A stretch of DNA of 48,568 nucleotides from CAZITB01 sp964542055. Its GTDB lineage: Bacteria; Planctomycetota; Phycisphaerae; Sedimentisphaerales; CAMDDF01. A model generated the notes under the pieces. It saw nothing but the letters and a program-made list of their open reading frames with translations, was not told the origin of the DNA and ran no database searches. Position numbers and translations under genes: made by a program. Below, piece after piece: positions 32,953 to 41,700 of this stretch. Where the stretch lies: NCBI GenBank assembly GCA_964542055.1, contig CAZITB010000006.1, positions 1 to 48,568 on the forward strand, written 5' to 3'. Each line of letters opens with the position of its first letter. Position 1 is the first letter of the stretch.

Positions 32953-32991
32953 AAAACCTAAAATTAAACCAGAATTCAAAAGGAGAAAGCA

Positions 32992-33810
32992 ATGAAAAGT
33001 ATTTTAATGACAGCGTTAGTGGCTATATCGCTAATTGGCACCTTAGCCCCAGCCCAGTCACTTCAGATCGAAGGCTCGACAACCGTAGGCCCCATCGGCG
33101 ATGCGTTTGCCGAAGTTTTCAAAGGCATGTACCCCGGCTTGGACATAAGCATCAAGAAAACCGGAAGCGGTGACGGTGCCGCGGCTTTGGTCGATAACCG
33201 CTGCGATATCGCCATGATGAGCCGCTTTATGAAAACCAAAGAATTCGAAAAAGCAGTCGCTAACGGAGTAACTCCTGTCGCTCACGTCGTAGCTATGGAC
33301 GGTGTTTGCGTTGTTGTTCACCCCTCGAATCCTGTTAAGGACCTTGATTCTAATAAGATCAAAGCCATTTACAAAGGCGAGATAAAAAACTGGAAAGAAC
33401 TCGGCGGCGCAGATATGCCAATCGTAATGATCAGCCGCGACACATCAAGCGGAACATACGAAACTTTCCATGGCCTTATTATGGAAAAAGAAAAAATGGC
33501 AGGCTCGGTTGAATATGTAAATTCGAACCCACAGGCACACGCAAGAGTAAGTAAAACTGTAGGAGCTATCGGATACGTAGGCCTTGGTTTTCTTGACAAT
33601 CAAGTTAAGGCAATATCAATCGACGGTGTAACACCTTCACGCAAGACCATCGCAAGCGGCGAATTCCCGGTTTCAAGACCTTTATTCATGTTCACAAACG
33701 GTTATCCGGAACTTGGATCTATGACACACAAGTTCTGCACCTTCTATCTTTCTGAAAGAGGCCAGGACATCATCATGGCAAAGGGATTTGTACCTGTAAC
33801 TGATTACTAA
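32992..33810 (+). CDS. pstS: Phosphate ABC transporter substrate-binding protein
   Basis: This 272-residue periplasmic binding protein has a signal peptide (1-22, ending APAQS) and the start of the mature fold IEGSTTVGPIGDAFAE, where the SxT loop binds phosphate. Further phosphate-contact motifs are KTGSGDGAAAL, DIAMMSRFM, RDTSSGTYETFH and KTVGAIGYVG. The length is at the short end of the family (about 270-340). AAAAGGAGAAA precedes the ATG. It is the first gene of pstSCAB-phoU and the most strongly induced gene of most Pho regulons; control is through the Pho box at 32872-32899. Confidence 0.94.
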   Translation: MKSILMTALVAISLIGTLAPAQSLQIEGSTTVGPIGDAFAEVFKGMYPGLDISIKKTGSGDGAAALVDNRCDIAMMSRFMKTKEFEKAVANGVTPVAHVVAMDGVCVVVHPSNPVKDLDSNKIKAIYKGEIKNWKELGGADMPIVMISRDTSSGTYETFHGLIMEKEKMAGSVEYVNSNPQAHARVSKTVGAIGYVGLGFLDNQVKAISIDGVTPSRKTIASGEFPVSRPLFMFTNGYPELGSMTHKFCTFYLSERGQDIIMAKGFVPVTDY

Positions 33811-33818
33811 GATTGCTT

Positions 33819-34832
33819 ATGACACAAATATCTGATACTACCAGCAAAAACGATAAAGCAGCGGTTTATTTAAAAAGGCCGCTGCTTCTTTCTCCATCCC
33901 AGGACCTTACCGGCTTCCTTCTAGCCAAAGCCGGCCAGGCTCTTCTGCTCTTGATAGCATGCACATCCGTTCTCGCGGTGTTGTTGATCTTCTTTTTCGT
34001 TATCCAAAAATCGATACCGTTTTTCCTCCACGGCCAAACACTTTCACAAACACTGGCACACGTAAAAGAATTCCTCACCTCTACCGATTGGTATCCCGAA
34101 GCACATGGCGACGGCCGCCAGTTCGGAGCACTGGCGATAATCGCCGGCTCATTGTACGTTACCGCAGGGGCACTTTTGATCGCTGTTCCCATCGGAATAA
34201 TAGTTGCCGTTTTTCTAAGCGATATCGTCGCATTTAAAATCGGAAATTATGTCAAACCTGTCATAGAATTGCTCGCCGCTATCCCTTCGGTGGCTTACGG
34301 ATTCTTCGCGGTTCTGGTGCTCGCTCCCTGGATGCAGAGACACCTGGGATTCCCCACCGGCACAAACGCCCTGAACTCTTCACTGCTTCTGGCGGTAATG
34401 GCTCTGCCGACAATTATCAGCGTCGCCGAAGACTCCCTCTCATCGGTAGGCAGAGAACTCCGCGAAGCATCTTACGGGCTTGGCTCGACCAGATTTGAAA
34501 CCGTGTTCAAGGTCCTTATCCCCGCCGCTCACAGCGGAATCATCGCGGCAGTGATCCTTGGAATGATGCGTGCAATCGGCGAAACAATGGTCGTATGGAT
34601 GGCATCAGGCAACGCCAGCCAGATACCTTCACCATGGTGGGACCTTTCACAATCTATAAGAACGATGACCGGCTCAATTGCCGGAGAAATGGGCGAGGCC
34701 CCTGCCGGATCGATCCATCGCCAGGCACTTTTCGCAATCGGTGTGCTGCTTTTGATAATGACATTCATAATGAACATTATTAGCGAGCACTTCCTAAGTA
34801 AAACAAAACGTACAATGTCGGGCAAAAAGTAG
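33819..34832 (+). CDS. pstC: Phosphate ABC transporter permease PstC
   Basis: This 337-residue inner-membrane permease has six likely membrane segments and the cytoplasmic coupling loop REASYGLGSTRFETVFKVLIPAA that meets the ATPase PstB. It begins with a soluble N terminus of about 30 residues, and a periplasmic loop of about 40 residues follows the first segment (HGQTLSQTLAHVKEF). I place the start at the ATG at 33819; a TTG two codons earlier is possible. Neither has a clear ribosome site, and the gene starts eight bases after the pstS stop, so coupling is likely. Confidence 0.9.
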   Translation: MTQISDTTSKNDKAAVYLKRPLLLSPSQDLTGFLLAKAGQALLLLIACTSVLAVLLIFFFVIQKSIPFFLHGQTLSQTLAHVKEFLTSTDWYPEAHGDGRQFGALAIIAGSLYVTAGALLIAVPIGIIVAVFLSDIVAFKIGNYVKPVIELLAAIPSVAYGFFAVLVLAPWMQRHLGFPTGTNALNSSLLLAVMALPTIISVAEDSLSSVGRELREASYGLGSTRFETVFKVLIPAAHSGIIAAVILGMMRAIGETMVVWMASGNASQIPSPWWDLSQSIRTMTGSIAGEMGEAPAGSIHRQALFAIGVLLLIMTFIMNIISEHFLSKTKRTMSGKK

Positions 34833-34841
34833 GAAAAATAA

Positions 34842-36509
34842 ATGAACATCAAATTTAGAAATACTACCGATAAAGTCTTCACGATGGTTGCGACCCTTGC
34901 GGCGATAATGCTGGTTATGGTGCTGATTGTGATTCTGGGGCCCATGCTCGTCAAAGGCTCACAAGCCGTCTGGTTCGATGGAACCGTCGAGTTTCGCAAA
35001 ATGCAGCTGGCTCTGTTCAACCGCGGCGACATTGATAAACTTAAAGAGCAAACTGAAACAACATCACAATACCGCCGGAAATTATACAATATCTTTGATG
35101 ACTATAAACACGCCCTCGAAGGTGCCAACACTGACAAACTTAACGAAAAGATCAAACAGGCTTACCGCGAATACGGCGACCAGCTTTCTGCCGCTGACAT
35201 AGATTCCCAGACTTACATAGAAATGCGATCACAAGCCAGAGATATTCGAAATGCCATCGAAGACGCGATGGATGCCTATTCCAATCAAGCCGCTATGGAA
35301 GAACTTGAGACGGTATTGACCGATTCGAATATCGAAAAATTCGAACACACAGCAGTTGAAAAGATGTTCACCGTCGCAAAAGATTTCAAAAAAGCCATAC
35401 AAACTATAGACCTTTCCAAAAGGGACACCTACCAGCAGCAGCTCGATGCGATAGAAGATGGCTTAATTGCACTGCTTGGCCCAAGACCCGACGAACCGGC
35501 GCCTGCGTTAGCTGAAAACCAGTTTGGTGCAACCAGAATGGACATGGCTCAGCGGGCACTTGATAAAATTTTCTATTATGATAAATGGCAGCCTGTTCCC
35601 GGCGAGAAATCGATTAAAGTTATCATGGAAAGAAAAGAATTCTTCACAGGTACAAAAATGGTCGAATTTTTCGAATACCTTCAAGGCAATTATAAAAATA
35701 TGCTTCTGCCTGAAAATACATTCTACTGGCAGTATTTTATAGATGACTCTACCCCGGGCCATTACTTCGGCGGAGTAGGCCCAGAAATCCTGGGCACCAT
35801 CGTGATCACCATCGTTGCAATGCTATTCGCCATTCCACTGGGAATTATCTCCGCGGCATGGCTGGTGGAATGTTCTTCAGATAACTTTCTATTTAGAATC
35901 ATAAGGATGGGCATCAACACCCTTGCCGGCGTTCCCAGTATCGTCTTCGGTCTGTTCGGGCTGGCATTTTTCGTTTTGTTTCTGCTCCCGGCATTTGGAT
36001 TTAAGTCCGAACCGTGCATACTGGCCGCTTCGCTGACCTTGGCAGTCCTTACCCTGCCGGTTATGATCCGCGCAAGCGAAGAAGCGATAAAAGGGGTACC
36101 CATCGCATACAAACAAGCTTCTCTGGGTTTAGGAGCCGGTAAATTTAAAACTTTCGTCCTGGTAACTTTACCTGCTGCCCTGCCCGGAATTTTGACCGGA
36201 ATGATACTGAGCCTCTCACGTGTAGCTGGCGAAACAGCGCCCATACTTTTTACCGGTGCGGTTGCTCTTGGATCGGTTCCGAACCTGCTTGACCCCCAGA
36301 CAAACACACCCACCCTTGAATGGCTGTTCCAGCCGACAAGAACTTTATCATACGGTGCCTATGACATGGCAGTGGGTGACAGGATAGCAATGTCGGTTCC
36401 GCATAACCAGTTCGGGATGGTCGCTACATTGATTATACTCATTTTATTTTTGAACGGAATTTCGATCGTACTGCGTTCGAAAGTATCCAGAAAATTAAAG
36501 GCTCAATAA
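34842..36509 (+). CDS. pstA: Phosphate ABC transporter permease PstA with large extracytoplasmic insertion
   Basis: The C-terminal part (about 310-555) is a normal PstA permease with GTIVITIVAMLFAIPLGIISA, GVPSIVFGLFGLAFF and the coupling loop YKQASLGLGAGKFKTFVLVTLPAALPG. The protein is 555 residues, almost twice the usual 280-300, because residues 45-310 between the first membrane segment (15-37) and the core form a long insertion. It is acidic, helical and rich in heptad-like stretches (for example TSQYRRKLYNIFDDYKHALE), so it is likely a coiled-coil domain outside the membrane. It could contact PstS or the cell wall; its function is unknown. The gene starts nine bases after pstC. Confidence 0.88.
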   Translation: MNIKFRNTTDKVFTMVATLAAIMLVMVLIVILGPMLVKGSQAVWFDGTVEFRKMQLALFNRGDIDKLKEQTETTSQYRRKLYNIFDDYKHALEGANTDKLNEKIKQAYREYGDQLSAADIDSQTYIEMRSQARDIRNAIEDAMDAYSNQAAMEELETVLTDSNIEKFEHTAVEKMFTVAKDFKKAIQTIDLSKRDTYQQQLDAIEDGLIALLGPRPDEPAPALAENQFGATRMDMAQRALDKIFYYDKWQPVPGEKSIKVIMERKEFFTGTKMVEFFEYLQGNYKNMLLPENTFYWQYFIDDSTPGHYFGGVGPEILGTIVITIVAMLFAIPLGIISAAWLVECSSDNFLFRIIRMGINTLAGVPSIVFGLFGLAFFVLFLLPAFGFKSEPCILAASLTLAVLTLPVMIRASEEAIKGVPIAYKQASLGLGAGKFKTFVLVTLPAALPGILTGMILSLSRVAGETAPILFTGAVALGSVPNLLDPQTNTPTLEWLFQPTRTLSYGAYDMAVGDRIAMSVPHNQFGMVATLIILILFLNGISIVLRSKVSRKLKAQ

Positions 36510-36539
36510 ATTGCTTATAATCCTCAAATGGAGTAGTAT

Positions 36540-37427
36540 ATGAGTGAAAGGAAAGAAGATATGCCTGTAACTTCTGTTGAAAGTGGTACAGATAAAGAAA
36601 TCTTGGCCAGACGAATTGATTCTATGAAACCAAAGAAAAACGCTATCGGCAGTGACAACAACGTCAGCAGTAAAAAGCCGGTGATCGTCTCGAAAGATTT
36701 CAGCTTCTTTTACGGACCCAAAATGGGCGTAAACAAAATCACCATGGACATAAAACCCCAAAGCGTTACCGCAATTATCGGCCCAAGCGGATGCGGCAAA
36801 AGTACATTCCTTAGAAGTATAAATCGAATGAACGATCTTATCCCTCATACCCGTACAGAAGGTCTGCTCTCGGTTGATGGTACCGATATCTATGATAAAC
36901 GTGTCAACCTGGTTAACCTTCGCCAGCAGGTCGGTATGGTTTTCCAGAAACCAAACCCCTTCCCAAAGACCATATTTGACAACGTCGCCTATGGGCCTCG
37001 ACTTCAGGGTATAAAATCAAAATCCAAGCTTTATGATATCGTAGAACGATGCCTAAAGGCTTCGGCAATTTGGAACGAAGTAAAAGACGATTTAAAAAAA
37101 TCTGCTCTTGCGCTCTCCGGCGGTCAGCAGCAAAGACTCTGCATTGCAAGGGCCCTGGCCACAAAACCATCGGTATTGCTCATGGATGAACCGTGTTCTG
37201 CGCTGGACCCGATAGCCACCGGCAAAATCGAAGACTTGATCGAACAGCTAAAAGCCGATTATACTATAGTTATCGTTACACACAATATGCAGCAAGCCGC
37301 CCGAGTAAGCGAACAGACTGCGTTTTTCTGCCTCGGCGAACTCATCGAATATGATTCGACTGATAAGATTTTCAGCAATCCCGGGCAAAAAGCCACCGAA
37401 GATTATATAACCGGAAGATTCGGTTAA
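36540..37427 (+). CDS. pstB: Phosphate ABC transporter ATP-binding protein PstB
   Basis: This 295-residue ATPase powers the transporter. Walker A is GPSGCGKST, the Q loop MVFQKPNPFPKTIFDN is the Pst-type signature, the ABC signature is LSGGQQQRLCIARAL, and Walker B with its Glu is LLMDEPCSALDP; the H loop is VTHNMQQAARV. The first 45 residues are a poorly conserved Lys/Ser-rich extension that most PstB proteins lack. GGAG stands seven bases before the ATG. It is 30 bp after pstA and 28 bp before phoU. Confidence 0.95.
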   Translation: MSERKEDMPVTSVESGTDKEILARRIDSMKPKKNAIGSDNNVSSKKPVIVSKDFSFFYGPKMGVNKITMDIKPQSVTAIIGPSGCGKSTFLRSINRMNDLIPHTRTEGLLSVDGTDIYDKRVNLVNLRQQVGMVFQKPNPFPKTIFDNVAYGPRLQGIKSKSKLYDIVERCLKASAIWNEVKDDLKKSALALSGGQQQRLCIARALATKPSVLLMDEPCSALDPIATGKIEDLIEQLKADYTIVIVTHNMQQAARVSEQTAFFCLGELIEYDSTDKIFSNPGQKATEDYITGRFG

Positions 37428-37455
37428 CAGAATTGAAATTTTAGGAACAGATAAA

Positions 37456-38103
37456 TTGAGAACACATTTAAATAAAGAAATAGAAAAGTTGAAAAAAATG
37501 ATCCTTGCTCTCTCTGCCAAGGTTCAGGATTCCGTAAGAGATTCTATGTTGGCCCTGCAAAAAACCGATGAAGGACTGGCAAGGGAAGTGGTCGAAAACG
37601 ATTATAATATTGACATGGAAGAAGTCGATATCGAAGAAGAATGTCTTAAAATTTTTGCACTTTATCAGCCGGTTGCAAACGACCTTAGATTCCTTGTCTC
37701 CATTTTAAAAATTAACAATGATTTGGAGAGGATCGGCGATCTGGCATCGAATATTGCCAAATGCTCTTTGAAATTTTATGGCCAGCTGCCCGTTGAGTTC
37801 AACTTTGAACCGATGATTGATACCGTCCAGATAATGCTCAGCAAATGTTTGAAATCGTTGATAGAATTGGATTCAGATTTAGCACAGCAGGTCTGCGAGC
37901 TTGATGACGTGGTGGACGATTTAAATAAAAAGATGTATGCCAAAGTGGTCCAACAGATTCAGAAAAATCCTGAAAACGCCGATCAGCTTTTAAGGCTTAT
38001 GTCCGTTTCAAAGGACCTCGAGAGAATCGCAGACTGCACAACCAACATTTCCGAAGATATCATCTACATGATCGAAGGCAAGATCATCCGCCATAACCTT
38101 TAA
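37456..38103 (+). CDS. phoU: Phosphate signalling complex protein PhoU
   Basis: This 215-residue helical protein is built of two similar three-helix PhoU repeats. Each carries the metal-cluster motif E/D-x-x-x-D-x-x-N: DLERIGDLASNIAK in the first repeat and DLERIADCTTNISED in the second. PhoU links the Pst transporter to PhoR and limits phosphate uptake and signalling when phosphate is ample. The start is a TTG with AGGA about nine bases upstream, possibly a device for low expression. Its stop codon abuts the stop codon of the convergent apbE gene. Confidence 0.92.
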   Translation: MRTHLNKEIEKLKKMILALSAKVQDSVRDSMLALQKTDEGLAREVVENDYNIDMEEVDIEEECLKIFALYQPVANDLRFLVSILKINNDLERIGDLASNIAKCSLKFYGQLPVEFNFEPMIDTVQIMLSKCLKSLIELDSDLAQQVCELDDVVDDLNKKMYAKVVQQIQKNPENADQLLRLMSVSKDLERIADCTTNISEDIIYMIEGKIIRHNL

Positions 38104-39126
38104 TCATCGCAGATACTTTTCCATTCCCGATGATTTGATGATTTGATTATCCTTGGTGACCAGTACCGCTTCGGTATCGTCAAGCCTTTCAACGGTTTCG
38201 ATTGCCTTCTCAGGCTCCATCAAACTAAGCATCGTTGCAAGCGCATCCGCGCTGGTTGCGTCTTTTGCGATAACTGTAACCGATGAATAAATCTTCGCAC
38301 CCGCAGTTGCCGCCGGGTCGATAATATGGCTGATCCGCTCGCCATCGATCTCTACGTATCGTCGATAATCCCCGCTGGTAGCAACTGCCATATCTTCAAT
38401 GCCGAACCTCATCAAAAGCCCCGGCTCATTAACATCCTCCACTGCCTGCGGATTTTGAAGCCCGACTATATATTCATCGCCGCCGGGCGCTGCCCCGAAA
38501 CTTCGAAGGTCGCCGCCGATGTCAACAAGCCCGCCCCCGGCTCCGCATTCGATCAAAGCATTTACCGCACGGTCAATCGCAAACCCTTTGGCAATCGAAC
38601 CCAGGTCAATCTTCATCCCTTCAATCCCAAAACGAACCGTCATCTCATTGGGATCGATTATCAGCTTTCTAAAACCCACCTTCGCTCTCGCCGCCTGAAT
38701 TTCCTCTTCGGTCGGCTTTATCTCTGACCGGCTCCAAAGCTCCACCAAAGGCCCTACCGTTATATCGAATTCGCCGCCGCTGATTTCACTATAGCCAATC
38801 GCCGAGCTGATAACTTCAAACAATGCCCTGTCAACCTTTACCGCTTGCTCAAACGCTTTGCGGTTGATTTGGCTCAACTCGCTATTGGGGTCATGATAGT
38901 CCATCAGACTATCGATCCGCTCGATTTCTGCCCGTGCAGCCTGGAAACACTTTTCCGCTTGCCTGTCATCCCTGGCCAAAACTATCACATGCGTACCGGT
39001 TCCCATAAAGTCAAGCCAATACCTCTCAGCCCGAATTACCCGCCTGTGCACCGCCAAAAGCATCAGCATCGCCACAAAGGCAAACACCGCAACCGTTTTC
39101 AACCTGTTTTTCGTTTTATTTTCCAT
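38104..39126 (-). CDS. apbE: FAD:protein FMN transferase ApbE
   Basis: This 340-residue enzyme attaches FMN covalently to Thr or Ser of flavoproteins such as RnfD/RnfG and NqrB/NqrC, using FAD. An N-terminal membrane segment (about 10-26) anchors it facing outward. Family motifs are FMGTGTHV (start), SLMDYHDPNSELSQIN, GGEFDITVGPLVELW, KIDLGSIAKGFAIDRAV (Mg/FAD site), GGLVDIGGDLRSFG and ATSGDYRRY, SHIIDPA. Usually one finds an Rnf, Nqr or extracellular-electron gene nearby; none is in this window. The gene is convergent with phoU. Confidence 0.93.
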   Translation of the reverse strand: MENKTKNRLKTVAVFAFVAMLMLLAVHRRVIRAERYWLDFMGTGTHVIVLARDDRQAEKCFQAARAEIERIDSLMDYHDPNSELSQINRKAFEQAVKVDRALFEVISSAIGYSEISGGEFDITVGPLVELWSRSEIKPTEEEIQAARAKVGFRKLIIDPNEMTVRFGIEGMKIDLGSIAKGFAIDRAVNALIECGAGGGLVDIGGDLRSFGAAPGGDEYIVGLQNPQAVEDVNEPGLLMRFGIEDMAVATSGDYRRYVEIDGERISHIIDPAATAGAKIYSSVTVIAKDATSADALATMLSLMEPEKAIETVERLDDTEAVLVTKDNQIIKSSGMEKYLR

Positions 39127-39153
39127 TGATATTCCATTATAGCCAAATTAATG

Positions 39154-39159
39154 TATAAT
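39154..39159 (+). promoter_or_regulatory. TATAAT element six bases before the radical SAM start codon
   Basis: TATAAT is followed by ATCCCG and ATG (39166), so a leaderless transcript is possible. No good -35 is seen at 16-18 bp; TTGATA (39126-39131) is 22 bp away. An extended -10 is not visible either. Confidence 0.4.
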
Positions 39160-39165
39160 ATCCCG

Positions 39166-40935
39166 ATGGAAAAAAAACAAATAAAAATAATAAATGATCT
39201 CGAGTTCCGGCTTCTCGACCATATCCAGTCGCCCGGCAGATACATCGGCGGCGAAATAAACCAGATAGTCAAAGACCTTTCAAAAACCAAACTGAACATC
39301 GCCCTCTGTTTTCCCGATGTTTACGAAGTAGGCATGTCAAATTCAGGAATCCAGATAATCTACGAAGCCTTGAACCGCCAAGCCAACATCGCCGCCGAAC
39401 GCGTTTTTTCCCAATGGACCGATGCCGAAGATATCATGCGGGAAAAATCCATCCCCCTCTTTACCCTCGAAAACAAGGCCCGAGTATCCGATTTCGATAT
39501 CATCGGCTTTTCACTTTCCAACGAACTTTGCTACACCAATATGCTAAACATACTCGACCTGGCCGGCCTGAAAACCCGAACCCGCAACAGAAATGAAAAT
39601 GATCCGATTGTGATCGCTGGCGGGGGAATGAGCAATAACTGCGAACCGATCGCCGATTTCATCGACCTGTTCATTCTGGGCGAAGGCGAACAAGCAGCCC
39701 TCGAACTTGCCAACCTTGTAATCAATATGAAAAAAACGTCCGCTTCCAAAGCCGAAATACTCAAAGCCGCCCACGAAAAATTTGACTGGGCATACGTCCC
39801 CCAATTTTACGAGTTCCAATATAGTAACGATAAAATAACTTCAATATTACCCGACCGCAAGCTGCAAAATGCCGTAGTTGACGATCTCGACTCAACTGTC
39901 GCACTGGAAAAACCGATAGTCCCGTTTATCGACACCATCCACGAAAGAATCACCATCGAAGTAATGCGAGGCTGCCCGGGCCGCTGCCGCTTCTGCCAGG
40001 CCTCTTTCACCCGGCGGCCGATTCGTTTCCGCAGCGTCGATAGAATCGTCGAAATTGCCAAAAACGCATACCATAATACCGGCTTCGATACGGTCTCCCT
40101 GCTGTCGCTCTCAACGGCTGATTATCCCCAGCTCGAACAACTCCTGGAAAATATGTTCGCATACTTCCGCCCCAAACATGTCGGCGTATCGCTGCCGAGC
40201 CTGCGAGTCGATCAGCAGCTCCACCTGCTGCCAAAATTCGTCAGCAACGTCCGAAAATCCGGCCTGACCATCGCCGTCGAAGCCGCAAGCGAGAAACTCC
40301 GCCGCGTAATCAACAAGCCTTTGACCGATCAGGACCTTTTCGCCGCTGTCGATGCTGCCTACGCCGCCGGTTGGAGCAAGCTAAAACTTTACTTCATGGT
40401 CGGCTTTCCCGGCGAGACCGAAGAAGATATCCAGCGGATTGTCGATCTTTCGTACGATCTGGCACGGGCCCGCAAGCGAGTTGCCAAAAGACCTGCCGAT
40501 CTCAATGTAGCCATAAGCTGGCTTGTGCCCAAACCGCATACGCCCTTTGGCTGGCTTGGCCAGAAATCCCGCCAGTATTTCCAAAATGCAAAATCCCTCA
40601 TTCTTCAGCGAAAACGTGAGCTTCGAGCCAATTTCCTCCAAATAAAATTTCACGACATAGACCGCTCTGCCCTGGAATCGGCAATCGGCCGCGGCGACCG
40701 CAGGCTTGCAGATGTTATAGAAACTGCATGGAAAAATGGCGCGAAATTTGACCTTTGGGATGAATTTTTCGAATTTGAAAAATGGCAAAACGCATTTGTC
40801 GAAAACGGGTTCAACATGGACGAAATTGCTCAAAAGGCATTCGGCTTCGATGAAATTCTGCCCTGGAACCATCTAGGCGGACCCAAACAATCATACCTGC
40901 AAGGCCATTACACCGACGCCATGAACCTGGTCTGA
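39166..40935 (+). CDS. B12-binding-type radical SAM protein (TIGR03960-like)
   Basis: This protein of about 589 residues begins with a B12-binding-like Rossmann part (about 20-200: LNIALCFPDVYEVGMSNSGI and FSLSNELCYTN, and GGGMSNNCEPIADFIDLFILGEGE). A radical SAM core follows with the Fe-S loop CPGRCRFC (C-x3-C-x2-C) near residue 270, then SLLSLSTADYPQL and VGVSLPSLRVD. The ending LPWNHLGGPK is characteristic of the family I recall as TIGR03960. Members usually stand beside a DUF2344 gene, which is absent here. The substrate is unknown. I prefer the ATG at 39166, since an ATG five codons earlier overlaps the TATAAT. Confidence 0.8.
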   Translation: MEKKQIKIINDLEFRLLDHIQSPGRYIGGEINQIVKDLSKTKLNIALCFPDVYEVGMSNSGIQIIYEALNRQANIAAERVFSQWTDAEDIMREKSIPLFTLENKARVSDFDIIGFSLSNELCYTNMLNILDLAGLKTRTRNRNENDPIVIAGGGMSNNCEPIADFIDLFILGEGEQAALELANLVINMKKTSASKAEILKAAHEKFDWAYVPQFYEFQYSNDKITSILPDRKLQNAVVDDLDSTVALEKPIVPFIDTIHERITIEVMRGCPGRCRFCQASFTRRPIRFRSVDRIVEIAKNAYHNTGFDTVSLLSLSTADYPQLEQLLENMFAYFRPKHVGVSLPSLRVDQQLHLLPKFVSNVRKSGLTIAVEAASEKLRRVINKPLTDQDLFAAVDAAYAAGWSKLKLYFMVGFPGETEEDIQRIVDLSYDLARARKRVAKRPADLNVAISWLVPKPHTPFGWLGQKSRQYFQNAKSLILQRKRELRANFLQIKFHDIDRSALESAIGRGDRRLADVIETAWKNGAKFDLWDEFFEFEKWQNAFVENGFNMDEIAQKAFGFDEILPWNHLGGPKQSYLQGHYTDAMNLV

Positions 40936-40939
40936 CGAG

Positions 40940-41632
40940 TTATTTTTCTTCTTTCTTTGTCACACCTGACGGCTCGTCAATACCGCCACGCCCATTTTTG
41001 GCATTAAATTCTGCTATGATCTGAGCCGCTTTTTCCGGCTCATCGGTAATATGGAAAAAATCCATATCCTCCGGCGAAATATAACCATATTTTTCGTGCA
41101 TGTCATCCCTGATCCAATCAAGAAGTCCCTGCCAATAATCGCGTCCCATCAAAATTATCGGAAAATAGGCTTGCCGCAGCGTCTGAATCAAGCACAAAGC
41201 CTCAAACAGCTCATCCATAGTTCCATAACCGCCGGGCAGCGCGATAAATCCGTGCGCATACTTCAAAAACATCACCTTGCGGATGAAAAAATATTTAAAA
41301 CTCATTTCGATATTCTGATATTTATTGGGAAACTGCTCCATTGGCAGCTCGATATTTAGCCCAACGCTTTTGCCGCCCGCCTCCTTGGCTCCCCAGTTCG
41401 CCGCTTCCATTATCCCCGGACCACCGCCGGTAATTACCGAAAAACCAGCCTTGGAAACATGAAAACCTGTCTCTTTTGCCATGTTGTAATACTTATCGCC
41501 AGGTTCTGTCCTTGCCGAACCAAATATCGAAACCGCCGGCCCGATCTGTGCAAGCTCTTCAAAGCCTTCGACAAATTCAGCCATTATCCTGAAAATACGC
41601 CATGTTTCTTCGCTGGGTACATTGATACTCAT
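40940..41632 (-). CDS. LOG-family protein (nucleotide phosphoribohydrolase type)
   Basis: This 230-residue Rossmann-fold protein has the LOG signature PGGYGTMDELFEAL and the nucleotide-binding SIFGSARTEPG and VITGGGPGIMEAAN. LOG proteins cleave nucleoside 5'-monophosphates to base and ribose 5-phosphate; in some bacteria they make or recycle cytokinin-like or purine bases. The N-terminal 35 residues are an extension. AGGAG stands six bases before the ATG. Its stop lies four bases from the stop of the convergent radical SAM gene. It follows nth on the same strand after a 68-bp gap. Confidence 0.88.
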   Translation of the reverse strand: MSINVPSEETWRIFRIMAEFVEGFEELAQIGPAVSIFGSARTEPGDKYYNMAKETGFHVSKAGFSVITGGGPGIMEAANWGAKEAGGKSVGLNIELPMEQFPNKYQNIEMSFKYFFIRKVMFLKYAHGFIALPGGYGTMDELFEALCLIQTLRQAYFPIILMGRDYWQGLLDWIRDDMHEKYGYISPEDMDFFHITDEPEKAAQIIAEFNAKNGRGGIDEPSGVTKKEEK

Positions 41633-41700
41633 AAAAACTCCTGATAAATTTCAATATTATCTAATCGGCACATTGACCAGTTAAGTTCACTATTTTACTC

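Noticed and set aside
33813..33820. TTG start for pstC two codons upstream
   Set aside because: The ATG at 33819 is in the same frame and is the more usual start; no ribosome site favours the TTG.
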